This document shows positions 55,801 through 64,000 of a stretch of DNA of 64,000 nt, one piece after another. The notes beneath the pieces are model-generated. The model searched no databases. It saw nothing but the letters and a program-made list of their open reading frames with translations, and was not told the DNA's origin. The position numbers were made by a program, and so were the translations under genes. The DNA comes from Symbiodinium natans (Eukaryota > Sar > Dinophyceae > Suessiales > Symbiodiniaceae), in the NCBI GenBank assembly GCA_905221605.1, contig CAJNDS010000342.1, positions 77,501 through 141,500 of the forward strand, given 5' to 3'. Numbering within the stretch: the first letter of the stretch is position 1; every line of letters starts with the position of its first letter.

Positions 55801-56230
55801 GTTGACAGACGACGCACAGATCTACATAGCGTGCTTCGAGGTGCTCGCACAGTTAGCACTGCTGCAACTCGCGTGGCAGCGCATGCGGGGGCACCGCATG
55901 CAATTCATTCTGCCTACCGGGTGTGACAACACAGCCGCAGAAAGTGGCATCAACAGACTCTTCAGCACTGCCGAACCGCTGAGCACTTTCTTGCGAATGG
56001 TGGCAGACTGGGCGCACCGCCACAATGTTCAGCTGGCGGTCTCCCACCTCGCAGGAGAGAAGAACACCTGGGCAGATGAACTCAGCCGAGATAAACTGCA
56101 CCGCTTCCGTCACCGCGAGGCGGAAAGGGTGCGCATGCCCCTTGCTTTTCTGGCAGAACACTGCCAAAGCATCTCTCTGCACCCGCCAGATGCGCGCTGG
56201 GCTACGCCGCTGCTGGCAGCATCCACATGA
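52835..56230 (+). CDS. YR element ORF4: Pol with methyltransferase-like, reverse transcriptase and RNase H domains
   Basis: About 1,130 codons in the Gag frame; residues here count from the GTG at 52886. After a Pro-rich linker comes a SAM-methyltransferase-like domain: LLLDLFSG (about 125-132, C5-MTase motif I) and APPC189AEFT (motif IV with the catalytic-type Cys), then GGPEPFR and FEQPPNAMSW. The reverse transcriptase has VLDSTICNLN, the motif A Asp in LSLDFKAAHKA, HFGARFSSYWW, and FLYVDDIFAML with the catalytic Asp pair (YVDD, 55001-55012). RNase H shows Asp in VGIGGW context, Glu in CFEVLAQL, Asp in GCDNTAAESG and Asp in NTWADELSR. All key residues are present and the frame is intact. 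The canonical ENV motif of C5-MTases reads EQP, so methylation activity is uncertain. YR elements of DIRS type usually carry a different, adenine-type methyltransferase after RNase H. Confidence 0.85.
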   Translation, partial: NSPGGDSRENPPDISQHVPPPAPARAPDPSASKPVHTAPTHNPSPAPHKVPATPPNSTPDLGAGTPVTIAHMHNPNPAPTRVPACYPNNTTEKHCPQLAQPLTSSRSRAPSTDSTYSSTSRSSAAHSAANSLAHSPIHTPRLLLDLFSGSTAPLCNAAQALGLDCVEPIDARINAQHNILRDDFFRLLQRLCWSGLIGFIWSAPPCAEFTRPKLLPGGPEPFRTPEHMDGVPHLSPAEQQRVRDSTEIHQRSRDLLRASFAKGAEGGFEQPPNAMSWLQSDNVHLLKEIGATCAHVAACAHDLDMHKSWAFCGTRKELATLSSTCPHGEGAHTRLQHKRTASGNFLSSQCAAYPPSLAAQLASVASLSVTRQLGTQISIQQALSLMPSAFSPIPRPLVCDGSGNNSTADHCLPNQSACLHQLREAFLGFIQDHDLASRIPQHLRGSTDSHPLSQDEQLQLAAIAHAVLHPNCTDANCLSIREDQPFRLHLLQAFASCTADPDEKLIDILIEGVPTGAFEPLPASGQWIANQLGAATQPDEPLQLLHCSGNWTRAESNPEILQELIDKELQGNYIAEFRGTEDDAKKQWPKGTAIGKLNVVLAEGRDPRMVLDSTICNLNPRCTLPERMQMPTVCDVQLTYAPHDPPGFWHGLSLDFKAAHKACVVREDERGTLLFRHKNKLYYYKVCHFGARFSSYWWQRLGSVLHRIMHHLLSHRPHRSFLYVDDIFAMLEAKHSTELTCLVICFLAAVNAPISWRKAQLGHHITWCGWSFDLLTDTVQLVQTKICKLLEQLASMRRTPKVQRKALEAALGLLTWATTMSPQLRPFLAPLYNDLHSAKGTLHSIPASQWMHFYQALDDQACVQHTAGMWLPKQARLLEVGNIKIASKADVPRVPKSSQRTWVRLSDPHRHEVHLRRQSRDALLWLEQIFRHSNRIHLQLPAMLQCLSAADAMAKGDRVGIGGWICTSSSFAWYSETFCMRDVRAIWPQLTDDAQIYIACFEVLAQLALLQLAWQRMRGHRMQFILPTGCDNTAAESGINRLFSTAEPLSTFLRMVADWAHRHNVQLAVSHLAGEKNTWADELSRDKLHRFRHREAERVRMPLAFLAEHCQSISLHPPDARWATPLLAAST

Positions 56231-56463
56231 CATCTAGCACCGCAATGGCACCGCAAGTTGCCTTCACCTGGGAACCTCGCACGCACAGCTCGCATTGCTC
56301 AGAGAAAAGAGGGGTCCCAACAGCACTACGCTTCAGCTTTGCTACAGCACTCATACAGCGTTCATGTTTCTTCCGGTACTGACCCGGTGCGGCTTAGGTC
56401 CACACTGCGTCGCGGAAGGGGTGAGATGCAGCGTGATCGCAGTGTTGCCCGGAAGGCTAAAGT
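56231..56463 (+). other. 3' non-coding region of the YR element
   Basis: Short GC-rich stretch between the Pol stop and B1; no feature recognised. Confidence 0.5.
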
Positions 56464-56587
56464 GGGGGTTTCTTAGCTTCTCTCCGCACTGCATCGCATT
56501 CGACTTCCGAGCAACACATGCGAAAAAAGAGTGAGCTACCGCAGGGTTCGAACTCGTAGTTAACTGCACAAGGGATGGAGCCTGAAC
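56464..56587 (+). repeat. B1 internal repeat of the YR element
   Basis: 124 bp from GGGGGTTTCTTAGCTTC to GGATGGAGCCTGAAC, identical by eye to B2 and followed without a gap by A2. It contains GGTTCGAACTC, close to a Pol III B-box. Confidence 0.93.
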
Positions 56588-56716
56588 GTTGCGTGTATAA
56601 TTGTGGTTTTGGTTTACACGCATGTTTTGAGCCATCTTCTTGTAGCTGATACATTGCACTGCAACTTCAGGCTCCAGGACGTGCAGACGGCAGGAACAGC
56701 AAGCATTTGAAATCAC
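56588..56716 (+). repeat. A2 internal repeat of the YR element
   Basis: 129 bp, the second copy of A1. It starts immediately after B1. Confidence 0.93.
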
Positions 56717-56838
56717 CCGCCCTCCTCTCCCTAGTATTTTCTTACAGGACCGCAGTTCCTAGGAGTCTCGCCTGACTCGAGGCCGCAAGACCTCTGCGAC
56801 CCAACCTTCTCAAACCAGGAGGTCCCGTATGTCTCACC

Positions 56839-56962
56839 GGGGGTTTCTTAGCTTCTCTCCGCACTGCATCGCATTCGACTTCCGAGCAACACATGCGAAA
56901 AAAGAGTGAGCTACCGCAGGGTTCGAACTCGTAGTTAACTGCACAAGGGATGGAGCCTGAAC
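56839..56962 (+). repeat. B2 terminal repeat of the YR element
   Basis: 124 bp, the second copy of B1. 56717-56838 is a unique spacer between A2 and B2. The right flank reads GAAC|TTTGTGG. Confidence 0.93.
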
Positions 56963-57690
56963 TTTGTGGTTTTTTGGTGTGCTTTGTTGTCTTTTAGACG
57001 TTAAGGCGACGGGCGGTGATGCCGTTGTGTGTTACGACCTCTAGGTCCCGGTCGTCCGTGCACCCCTGCGTCCATTCCACTTTCTTCCATTCGCGCATTT
57101 GCTGTAGATGCGTCTGGAGCAGTCTGGAAGCTTCGGAACCTCAGACCCAGGTTGCAAACGATGAGTTTTGTTGCTGGATTCACAGGTCGGTCAAGATCCG
57201 AGCTCTGATGGTTTTTCGACAGCTCAGGTCATTGCGTGTGCAACGATAGATGAGTTTCATCGGAAAAGTGCAGCTGCAGATCATGTTGTTAATCGACGAC
57301 GATCAGCTCGCGCATGTAACGGATTTTGTACGCTTGGAAACTTTGAAATTTGATTCATGATGCAAAAATGCTTGGTTCACGCCATGTCGCTTCTTTGGCT
57401 TGGCTTGTGCAGCCCGGGTTTTGTATGTTTAGGCACATGTTGGATTTAGCCGATTGTTCCCCTTGCATATAAACATCACCCAGCCATGCAGTGAGTGCAC
57501 ATACTAAAATCGTCAGAAGAATGTTGCGCGTGCGATTGCGATGCTGATGGCGACGGTGTTTGGTCGTGCGCAGGTGTCGCATGGATTGTTTGTTTGGGGT
57601 TTGGTTTGTCTATAATACATGCTGCTTGAGAACATTATGCTGTTAAACCCCTTCTCCGTTTTTTTCGGAGAAAGTTGCTGTTCACATTCG
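56963..57690. other. Right flank of the YR element; no recognised gene
   Basis: No protein family recognised on either strand. Confidence 0.4.
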
Positions 57691-57692
57691 TC

Positions 57693-60333
57693 ATGAACGC
57701 AATGGCACAAACGGCAAAGGATGGTGAGTACAATGTGCTTGGGCAGGACGTGCCGGGCCAGGTCCTGGGACATGCCAAGGTTGCCGAGACTGCAATTGTC
57801 ATTGCAATCTTCGCGTGTCATGTGTCAGCAACAGGCGTTTGGCGTGCAAAACTGGACCAATTGAAGAAGAGGAGACTTACCGAGACAGGTTGATTGATGC
57901 CACGTGTAGATTGCCAAATTGGTTGCATCAGCGGTCGGCAGGAAGTGCTGTCATTGTTGGAGCTCGAGACACAACCAACAGCTCTTGGCGCAGGCGCAAG
58001 ATTTGGCACACGAGTTTCGACCAGCTTTTGTACGGTTAAACCCATTTGCTTGCTGCTTGCCAGGTGTGCATGGGGGCTGGGTTGTTGATGGATCCGAGCC
58101 CAGCGTTGAATATTGGCAGGATGCACCAGGCGCTGAGTGAGCAAAAACTGAAAAGGTTTTCAGTGACTCCGACCTTGCAAACAGAGGTGCTGAAACCTCA
58201 GGCACGTTCTCGCTGCGAAGCTTTTGGGTGCTTCCCAGCATTTTGATTGCAGTTCAGCGATCTTTGCCATCCGATGTTGAAATTAGATGATTCGACAGTG
58301 GCAACATCCAAGCAACGATTTTCTGTGCTTCCCTGATTAGCAAGCTGCACAGACAAACCAGGAGACTTGTTTTTCAGGCCTTTATGTATCATCCGATTGT
58401 GCAGACTTGCTGCTGGCCCAGGTATCACGCCAGCTGTTGCTACCAAGCTTCTTTACGATGTTGCTTACAGGAGCAGCATGCAGTTCGCACGGGATGATGC
58501 AGTAGGGATTGCATTTTTCTTGGCAAGAACATGGTTAGCGTGAAGCTCCAGCCAACATGGCTGAGAACATCCGGTTGTTTGACAGGTTTTTATCGCAGAT
58601 GTTGAATGAGCTTGCAGGAAGAAGTGGGACAACACTGTCGAGATGCGGGAAGACCCGTCAGATGACGGGGTGCAGACATGCATGTGTTTCAAGCAACAGC
58701 ATCATGCGGAATCCGCCCCGTCGCATGCCAGGCCTTCAAGCACCATGGCAACGACATTGTGCGCTTCCGGACAAGTTCCAAGACACTTCGGCTGCATGTG
58801 GAAGTTTGGGTCGCCTTTCTTGCAAACGGCTGCGCTGCTGCGCTCAAAGCTGGGCTCAGGTTTGGAGCTTTGCCTTCCTGCTACATGTTGCATGGTCGCC
58901 TCAAGAAGAGCCCTTGTGGCACTGCCTACTCAGCTTGGGTCTCGCGAGACGTCTGCCACCCAGATGCTGAAAGCTGACAAAGCCCAGCAGCTCATGAACA
59001 GTCTCATAAGCATCACTTTATGTGTTTTTTGCCAAGGCAGACGAGGTGTTGGCGGAGAAGCTCGCTGGCCGCATGTGTGACCGGCATCGTGGGTGGAGAG
59101 ACTGCATACTTGGTACATTGTGTGTGCTGATCTGTTTTTTTTTTCACATGATGCACATCCGGAAAGGTCGCAAGGATTCCGCCTGGAGAGGGTAGTGGTG
59201 GGACATGTTGTGCGAAGCCAGGAGGCAGGGGGACCAAACATGCCAATATTTGCTGTGCTGTGCCCTGCTGTGCTTGTGCGCAAGGATGGCTGCCGTATCT
59301 TTACCTATGTTCAGATGGAGGCTTGATGCGTGTCTTCTTGGGTTTTTTTGTGCAGATCATGCAACCATTGAAGGCAACACCTGTCCTGAAAGCGTTGGGG
59401 CCAGAGCTTGCTCCAGGACTTCTTCGAGGTCGACCCCCCAGTTTTTGCCGGTCAGGTTTTTCTTGGGCGAACTGCTGACACGTTCAAAGTCTGCGCAAAG
59501 CCGAGGATGGTGCAGCAAATTTTCCCGAGCCTGCCGGGCAGAACTTGCAGAGGAGTGTTTCAGCTTGGCATCGGAATGTTTGGTGGTCATGTTCAGCGCC
59601 AGAAGATATAAGTTCCAGCCGAGATCGCAGGAAGCATGCGCCAAGGAAGTCATGAAGAAACCAGGTGCGGTGGAATCGGTACAGTCTATCAGTCTAAAAA
59701 TCAAAAGAGCCTATAAGTCTCAGCTGACCAACTCTGGCACTCCGCACTCAGCGAGGTCAATCGGATGATCGCCATGTTCCTGAGTTTTTCGACTCCCTGG
59801 CTGGTCTTGGCGTTGCTCCTATATATATATGTGTATGTATATGTATATATGTATATATATATATATGTATATATACACACATACGCAACAGTACACGTGT
59901 ATGTCGATGTCTATGCCCATACCTGTATCTGTGTCTGTATCTGTATCTGTATCTGTACCGTTAACTCCATCTATGTAGGACGCCTGGAAGAGTTGGAATC
60001 ACCGCTTGCCAGGACATGTCAGCTGGGGATGAGACAGGCATTGAATCTGCTTTTCTTCACACCATGTATGCCTTGAACCCGGAAGCAGCACTCTGCTGTT
60101 GTCAAGATTGACTTCGTTGTTCAGGCTCCCTGGCAAACTCCGAACCCGTTCCTGAGGCACCCGCATGTCAATGTAGAGGTGCAAAAAGGTATTTCGTTTG
60201 GACTTACTCCTAGAGTTTGGTTTGAGATTATTGAGATGCTTGTGTGTGCGCGGGGCAGGCCACTTCCCACTCTGCAGGGCTGGACTTTCTGGGCGTCGTC
60301 GACAACAAGAAGCTGGTGCCCAACAGATGACTT
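57693..60333 (+). CDS. Unrecognised multi-exon gene (exon-like segments)
   Basis: A series of plus-strand segments looks coding, separated by T-rich intron-like sequence. They include MNAMAQTAKDGEYNVLGQDV (ATG 57693), GGWVVDGSEPSVEYWQDAPG (about 58075-58135), SMQFARDDAVGIAFFLARTW (about 58470-58532), ENIRLFDRFLSQMLNELAGR (about 58562-58620), ADEVLAEKLAGRMCDRHRGW (about 59035-59095), GPNMPIFAVLCPAVLVRKDG (about 59228-59290), VDPPVFAGQVFLGRTADTFK (about 59430-59490), VVKIDFVVQAPWQTPNPFLR (about 60095-60155) and a terminal LDFLGVVDNKKLVPNR stop (about 60282-60330) after TCTGCAG. I cannot name the family, order all phases or prove that they form one gene. The consistent strand and exon-like edges (CAG acceptors, GT donors) support a real gene. 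Confidence 0.45.
59817..59885. repeat. (TA)n/(TATG)n microsatellite inside the unrecognised gene
   Basis: TATATATATGTGTATGTATA-type tract followed by CTGTATCTGTATCTG repeats to about 59957. Confidence 0.85.
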
Positions 60334-60334
60334 C

Positions 60335-61840
60335 CCCACGCAGACCAGTCGTTTTTGGTTAGAGTTCCGGCAAAAGGCATCAGAGCTCTGGTGAAAGACG
60401 TAGGTAGCCCAGCGATCAGCCAGATTCCTCACCAACCTTATTCCATCTCATGCTGTCAGGAGATACCCAGTATATCATCAGAATATGCTACAGGCACGGA
60501 AATCAGCATCATCACTCAGAGCTCTCAGGGTCCAAAACAAGCCTCCAGTCCGGACGTTCGTAACATAGCATTTGCCAGACCATACCTTGGAACACATGCG
60601 AGTGAGGTGCCAGCTGTCTCGGCTTTCAGACGCCTGCTGAGGAAGCGGGGCACGTAGTCATGCGGAGAAGGGTTAAGCCGCTAAAGAGGACGAGGGGGTC
60701 GGGACGTGGTTTCTTATCGCAGGTCGGCAAAGAGTGCAGCCCGGAGGCCTGAGGCAGCGGCCTTGGAATCCTGAGTTGCCTTGGTTAACGAGGGCTCATG
60801 AGTGGCTCATGGGACATTTTTGCTCCGCTTTGAGGCCGGCGGTGCGCCAGGAGGCCCCTGGAGCATTTGGGTCTCGGGATGCTCTCGAAGAGACTGATCC
60901 TTGCCAGGTGGCTCTTTCATGGAGCTGCCTGAGGAGCCTTCCGAAAGCGGCAGGTAGGATGATTTGGAATTTCGTGGGCAAAGCAATGTTGACAAGGATG
61001 GAACGTTCGTGATTCTCCCATCCACCTTTGGCGCCCCTGGCCCCTTGACAAGCTTTGAAGAACAGTGGCCCTGAAAGGCGAAGGCGCTCCAGCGCACTTC
61101 GGGTCGGAAGCCCAGCATGCTAATCAGCATGCCATTCGCGTCCAGGCGCAGGGGCCTTCCAGGGGGCTGGAACCTAAACACTACTTAAGAAAAGGGTGGA
61201 GACTGTGGCTTTCGGGTCTAGGGTTCGGAGCTTGGTTTGTAAGAGCAGGGGTCTTAGGGCTTCGGGCGTTTTTGGGTTTAGGCGCTTTTAGGTTTGGTGT
61301 TTAGGGATGTAGGGCTTTTTCGAGTTGTAGGGTTGGGATTTGTTTGTCTCGGTGGAGCTGAGGAGAGGAATCGTGAACGCCAAAGAGGCTCTATGGCCGC
61401 AATCTGAGACTCGCTTACGCATCCCCCAATTCTCTTGCAGCTTGCAACTCCCACCCAGCGCCGTTCGAGGAAGCTGTGGCGGAGCGACTGGGGCAAGCTG
61501 TGCGGCTGAGGAGCAGGGGATGGGATTGAATCGACAGCTCTTGGCAGCCCTTGGCAGCCTTCCAGAACTCAGTAGTTTTGCACATTTTTGCACATGCCAG
61601 GAGCCAACACGGCCGCGACTCCGGGCTAGAGGCAAGGGCGGCTAAAGCTGAGGTTCTAATTTAACACACCCTGGAATGCTGCTGGAAGAGGCTGCTCCCC
61701 GCTTGTGAAGGGCCGTTTGTCGGCAGCAGTGCTGTTTCTGAGCAGGTCGTCTTGGAAGAGGAGGACGATGGAAGCAAGGCAACTTTACATTGTCTTCTCA
61801 TCCTTCCAACTACCGCCTTTGCCCATTTTTGTCCTTCTCT
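60335..61840. other. No recognised gene; degenerate telomere-like stretch at 61190-61330
   Basis: 61190-61330 has GGGTTTAGG, GCTTTTAGG and TGTTTAGGG variants, like the 540-690 stretch. Nothing else is recognised. Confidence 0.4.
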
Positions 61841-61849
61841 TGGCATGCC

Positions 61850-62602
61850 GGCAGGCGAAGTGTCCTCCCAGTGAGGCTGAGAAGCAGGCCCATCTCAACA
61901 AGCTTCTCTCTTCTTCCTTCCCTCCGAATGCTTCTGTCCTGCAGCTCCACGCAGCGAACCCTGGCAAGCCAAGCGATGTCACCGCCTCCCGTGACAGCGC
62001 CGTGGAGAGCCCGGTGTGCCGTCGCGAACGCATTGAGTAGGTGGATTCTTTTTTGTCAGCTCATGTTCACTCAGATTTGCCTACCTCCTCATGCTGCTAT
62101 AGCGCTACGGCTATCTTTTCGTGGTGTTGTGTGGCGTTGAGGTTCGTATTGACAGCTCGGCTTCATCAGCACAGCCGCGAAAGCGGTTTTCTTTGCCACT
62201 GCCTGTGCGGAGAAGGCGATCGGCTTGGAAGACTGAAATCTGTTCCTTTTGGTCTTCAGCTCTGCTATGCTCTGCTGTCAGACTTGCGTCAAAACCTGAG
62301 GAGGTCTTCCGGCAGCGTTTCCGGCAGCGTGCGCTCGGCTGGAACTACGGACTCAGAGGTCTGCAGAGCGGTTTCAAGTGTAAAGTTGTACCGAATGGTC
62401 GAGCCTACATTCGGATACCCGCTTGCTCTGCACATCTCTGCGCAATGTCTCTCAGGACAGCATGTCTTCAGCCGGCATTGCTGGAGTTCCCAACGACGAG
62501 GACATGACCCGTCGCATGGGGCCGAAGTGCAATGCGGAGTGCAATGCGAAGTGTGGTCTGGCTCGTGCGGAGTGCTGGAACTTGCTGGGCCAGTACTTCT
62601 GA
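61850..62602 (+). CDS. Candidate exons of an unrecognised gene
   Basis: After CCGGCAG (about 61853) the plus strand reads AKCPPSEAEKQAHLNKLLSS through RRERIE, where TGA is followed by GTAGGTGG; reading GTAGGT as a donor would remove the stop. A second segment at 62465-62602 reads AGIAGVPNDEDMTRRMGPKC, then CNAECNAKCGLARAECWNLL and a stop, with a tight Cys cluster. Between them several frames compete (for example KPEEVFRQRFRQRALGWNYG). The segments may belong to one gene, but I could not join them. No family is recognised. Confidence 0.3.
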
Positions 62603-62969
62603 GGCAGCGCCGATGCTGCAGTTGCCCTACACTACAGCTGCGATGGCCAGTGGACCCGCAGTCTGTACATCCAAAGAGCAAAAATGAGGTTCTGGACTCG
62701 TTCTTCGACAGGGCGCGTGCGCCATTTTGTCGGGAAGGTAGAGACTGGGATCTGTGGTCGTGGTACTGTACCATGATCAAAAGCCCCAAAAGAGAAGACA
62801 CAAAAATTAGCACATGCCCCGAGAGAGTTAAAACCGTCTCTACCTGGGCTGGAGGCTCCTCCGCGCTCTCCACGACCACGGCCTCGTCGGTTTCTTCCCG
62901 TCCCTCCAGTCCGTGCTTGGGCTCTCCAGCGGCTTCTTTGCCAGGTGGAACGATGTCAAGTTGAGTCAT
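62289..62969 (-). CDS. Candidate membrane protein on the opposite strand
   Basis: An ATG-started minus-strand frame of 226 codons: MTQLDIVPPGKEAAGEPKHG, an acidic stretch, then a clear hydrophobic segment (HVLIFVSSLLGLLIMVQYH) and a Cys/Ser-rich tail. It overlaps the plus-strand candidate at 62465-62602; at most one is likely real in the overlap. The N-terminal half with the membrane segment is the more convincing part. Confidence 0.28.
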   Translation of the reverse strand: MTQLDIVPPGKEAAGEPKHGLEGREETDEAVVVESAEEPPAQVETVLTLSGHVLIFVSSLLGLLIMVQYHDHRSQSLPSRQNGARALSKNESRTSFLLFGCTDCGSTGHRSCSVGQLQHRRCLRSTGPASSSTPHEPDHTSHCTPHCTSAPCDGSCPRRWELQQCRLKTCCPERHCAEMCRASGYPNVGSTIRYNFTLETALQTSESVVPAERTLPETLPEDLLRF

Positions 62970-63114
62970 GTTGGCTCTCCTCTTTCCTTCTCCGTTTTGG
63001 AGAGGTGATGATGGTGAGTCCAACAAGGCCAGGGAGGGATGTTGCCAGGGACACGGTGCCCTTCGCAGCGCTTCACGGCGCTTCACGTCGCCTTGGCTAG
63101 AAGACACTGGCGAC

Positions 63115-63147
63115 GAAATGCTTGAAATGCTTGAAATGCTTGAACAG
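63115..63147. repeat. (ATGCTTGAA)3 short repeat
   Basis: Three tandem 9-bp units. Confidence 0.7.
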
Positions 63148-63552
63148 GGCACATTTTGAGATTCGGCGGCAGGTTGCAAAGCCAACCTTGGCAGGTGCCG
63201 CATGGGTCGCAGCCTTGATGCCGCGTGTTGCGTGGGGAATGTATCGCCAGCACACCAAGCTGGATACGCAACGGTGCTCACATTCAGCAAGGTATGCCCT
63301 GAAGCGTGCTTCCCTGCTTCCGTGGTTTCAAGCAGGGAGTTGCCTGACTTGTGTTCTCAAAGGTCTTGACCCAACTCTGCAAGGAGACGACGCACGTGCC
63401 GGACCGTGATATCAGTCTTGGAACATGACCCCAAGAGCCCACTGACATGACTCCGTGAGTGGCAATGCGCATGCGAGATGGTGATTAGGATGCCGCTCTG
63501 CCATCCGAGCCTTCGAGCGTTTCTTCCAACAACCAGGCAACACCTGCCCATG

Positions 63553-63622
63553 CGGGCAAAAATATGGCAAATATGGTAAACGGTCGGCAAATGTGGGCAG
63601 ATGTGGGCAAATTTTGGCAAAT
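63553..63622. repeat. Degenerate GGCAAAT(A/G)TGG repeat
   Basis: Six or so imperfect 10-12 bp units in tandem. Confidence 0.7.
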
Positions 63623-63771
63623 TGTATCCTGTTCCACGATGGGCAAGGTTGCCTCATGCTTTCTGAACGGACAGGTGGCGACGAGACTGCACAGAGGATC
63701 GTTAATGTCTGCAGAGGTCCGGATCTCCGAACCTCGCTAAGTGAGCGGCATAAATGAGATGTTGCTGTCAC

Positions 63772-64000
63772 TGTCACGTTGGCCACCTGCGAGAGGCCTT
63801 CAAGTTCTGCTTCCCCCAGGACTGGGACTCAGACGGTGGGTTTGCAGTGTTTGTTCATCTGCTTTCTGATATGTTTGTGCTTTATGTTCGTGCGCCTTCT
63901 GCGCCCAGGACATTTGCGGTGTCCCGCTGGAGTCGAAGGCGGCTTTCAAGGTGCTGCCTGCTCAAGTTGGCCTTATGAAGTCCAGTGGAGAAGTCAAGCC
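63772..64000 (+). CDS. Gene cut by the right edge, unrecognised
   Basis: An exon-like segment at about 63780-63836 (HLREAFKFCFPQDWDSDGG) is followed by an intron-like stretch and, after GCGCCCAG, a frame reading DICGVPLESKAAFKVLPAQV and continuing in phase to the last base. Codon third positions favour G/C. No family can be named from about 50 residues. Confidence 0.4.

Larger units (their letters stand above)
46598..56962 (+). mobile_element. Complete tyrosine-recombinase retrotransposon with split direct repeats
   Basis: 10,365 bp bounded by A1 (46598-46726) and B2 (56839-56962), with B1 (56464-56587) directly abutting A2 (56588-56716). Each pair is identical by eye. This A1 - body - B1A2 - B2 arrangement is the split-direct-repeat structure of YR retrotransposons of the PAT/Ngaro type. 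The B1/A2 junction (GAAC|GTTGCG) equals the element's right end joined to its left end. Four ORFs on one strand encode a Cys/His protein, a tyrosine recombinase, a zinc-finger Gag, and Pol (methyltransferase-like, RT, RNase H). Target duplications are not expected for YR integration and none is obvious. Identical repeats and uninterrupted ORFs argue for a recent insertion. Confidence 0.93.

Noticed and set aside
56530-56560. Possible tRNA T-arm (GGTTCGAAC) followed by a T run on the minus strand
   Set aside because: The flanking 5-nt arms do not pair and no anticodon or acceptor stem can be built.
57150-59700. A second ATTG-rich tract
   Set aside because: About 20 occurrences where about 10-13 are expected; not comparable with 33.4-35.3 kb.

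Overview
The window reads as nuclear DNA of a dinoflagellate alga, most likely Symbiodiniaceae or a close relative. Four things point there: (1) tandem copies of a plastid-targeted cytochrome b6f Rieske gene cut into short exons; (2) exon junctions that only join in frame if some introns start with GA or GC instead of GT, sitting between AG|G repeats; (3) interstitial TTTAGGG telomere-type arrays and a relict of the dinoflagellate spliced leader; (4) retroelements outnumbering host genes. Exon boundaries were worked out by hand, so host gene models are partial.

Layout. 0-3.3 kb: microsatellites and no recognised gene. 3.3-6.0 kb (minus): exons of an AGC-type, cyclic-nucleotide-dependent-like protein kinase. 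8.4-8.8 kb (minus): small secreted Cys-rich protein. 10.6-16.5 kb (minus): four head-to-tail PetC (Rieske) copies whose 499-nt main exons encode the same protein while leaders and introns have diverged; a ~1 kb TG-rich microsatellite sits inside the array. 17.2-22.5 kb: hairpin MITE-like element and three telomere-type arrays. 24.8 kb: relict spliced leader ahead of an open frame (candidate retrogene). 27.8 kb: minisatellite. 31.2-32.7 kb (minus): chitin-synthase-like GT2 fragment. 33.4-35.3 kb: an unexplained tract with about nine times the expected number of ATTG on one strand. 35.8-42.8 kb: nested repeats, a 5'-truncated LINE and tandem or inverted duplications. 43-46 kb: TTCGAA-rich arrays, then an AT-rich island.

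46,598-56,962 is the centrepiece: an apparently intact 10.4-kb tyrosine-recombinase (YR) retrotransposon. Its ends form a complete A1 - ORFs - B1A2 - B2 split direct repeat, with repeat pairs identical by eye. It carries a Cys/His protein, a tyrosine recombinase, a zinc-finger Gag, and a Pol made of a cytosine-methyltransferase-like domain, reverse transcriptase and RNase H. Gag and Pol share one frame, separated by a single TGA that is followed at once by a strong predicted stem-loop, which suggests programmed stop-codon readthrough. Copy DNA made by RT/RNase H could circularise through the split repeats and be inserted by the YR; the methyltransferase-like domain might modify the element or its target.

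57.7-64 kb (plus): exon-like pieces of unrecognised genes, including one cut by the right edge.
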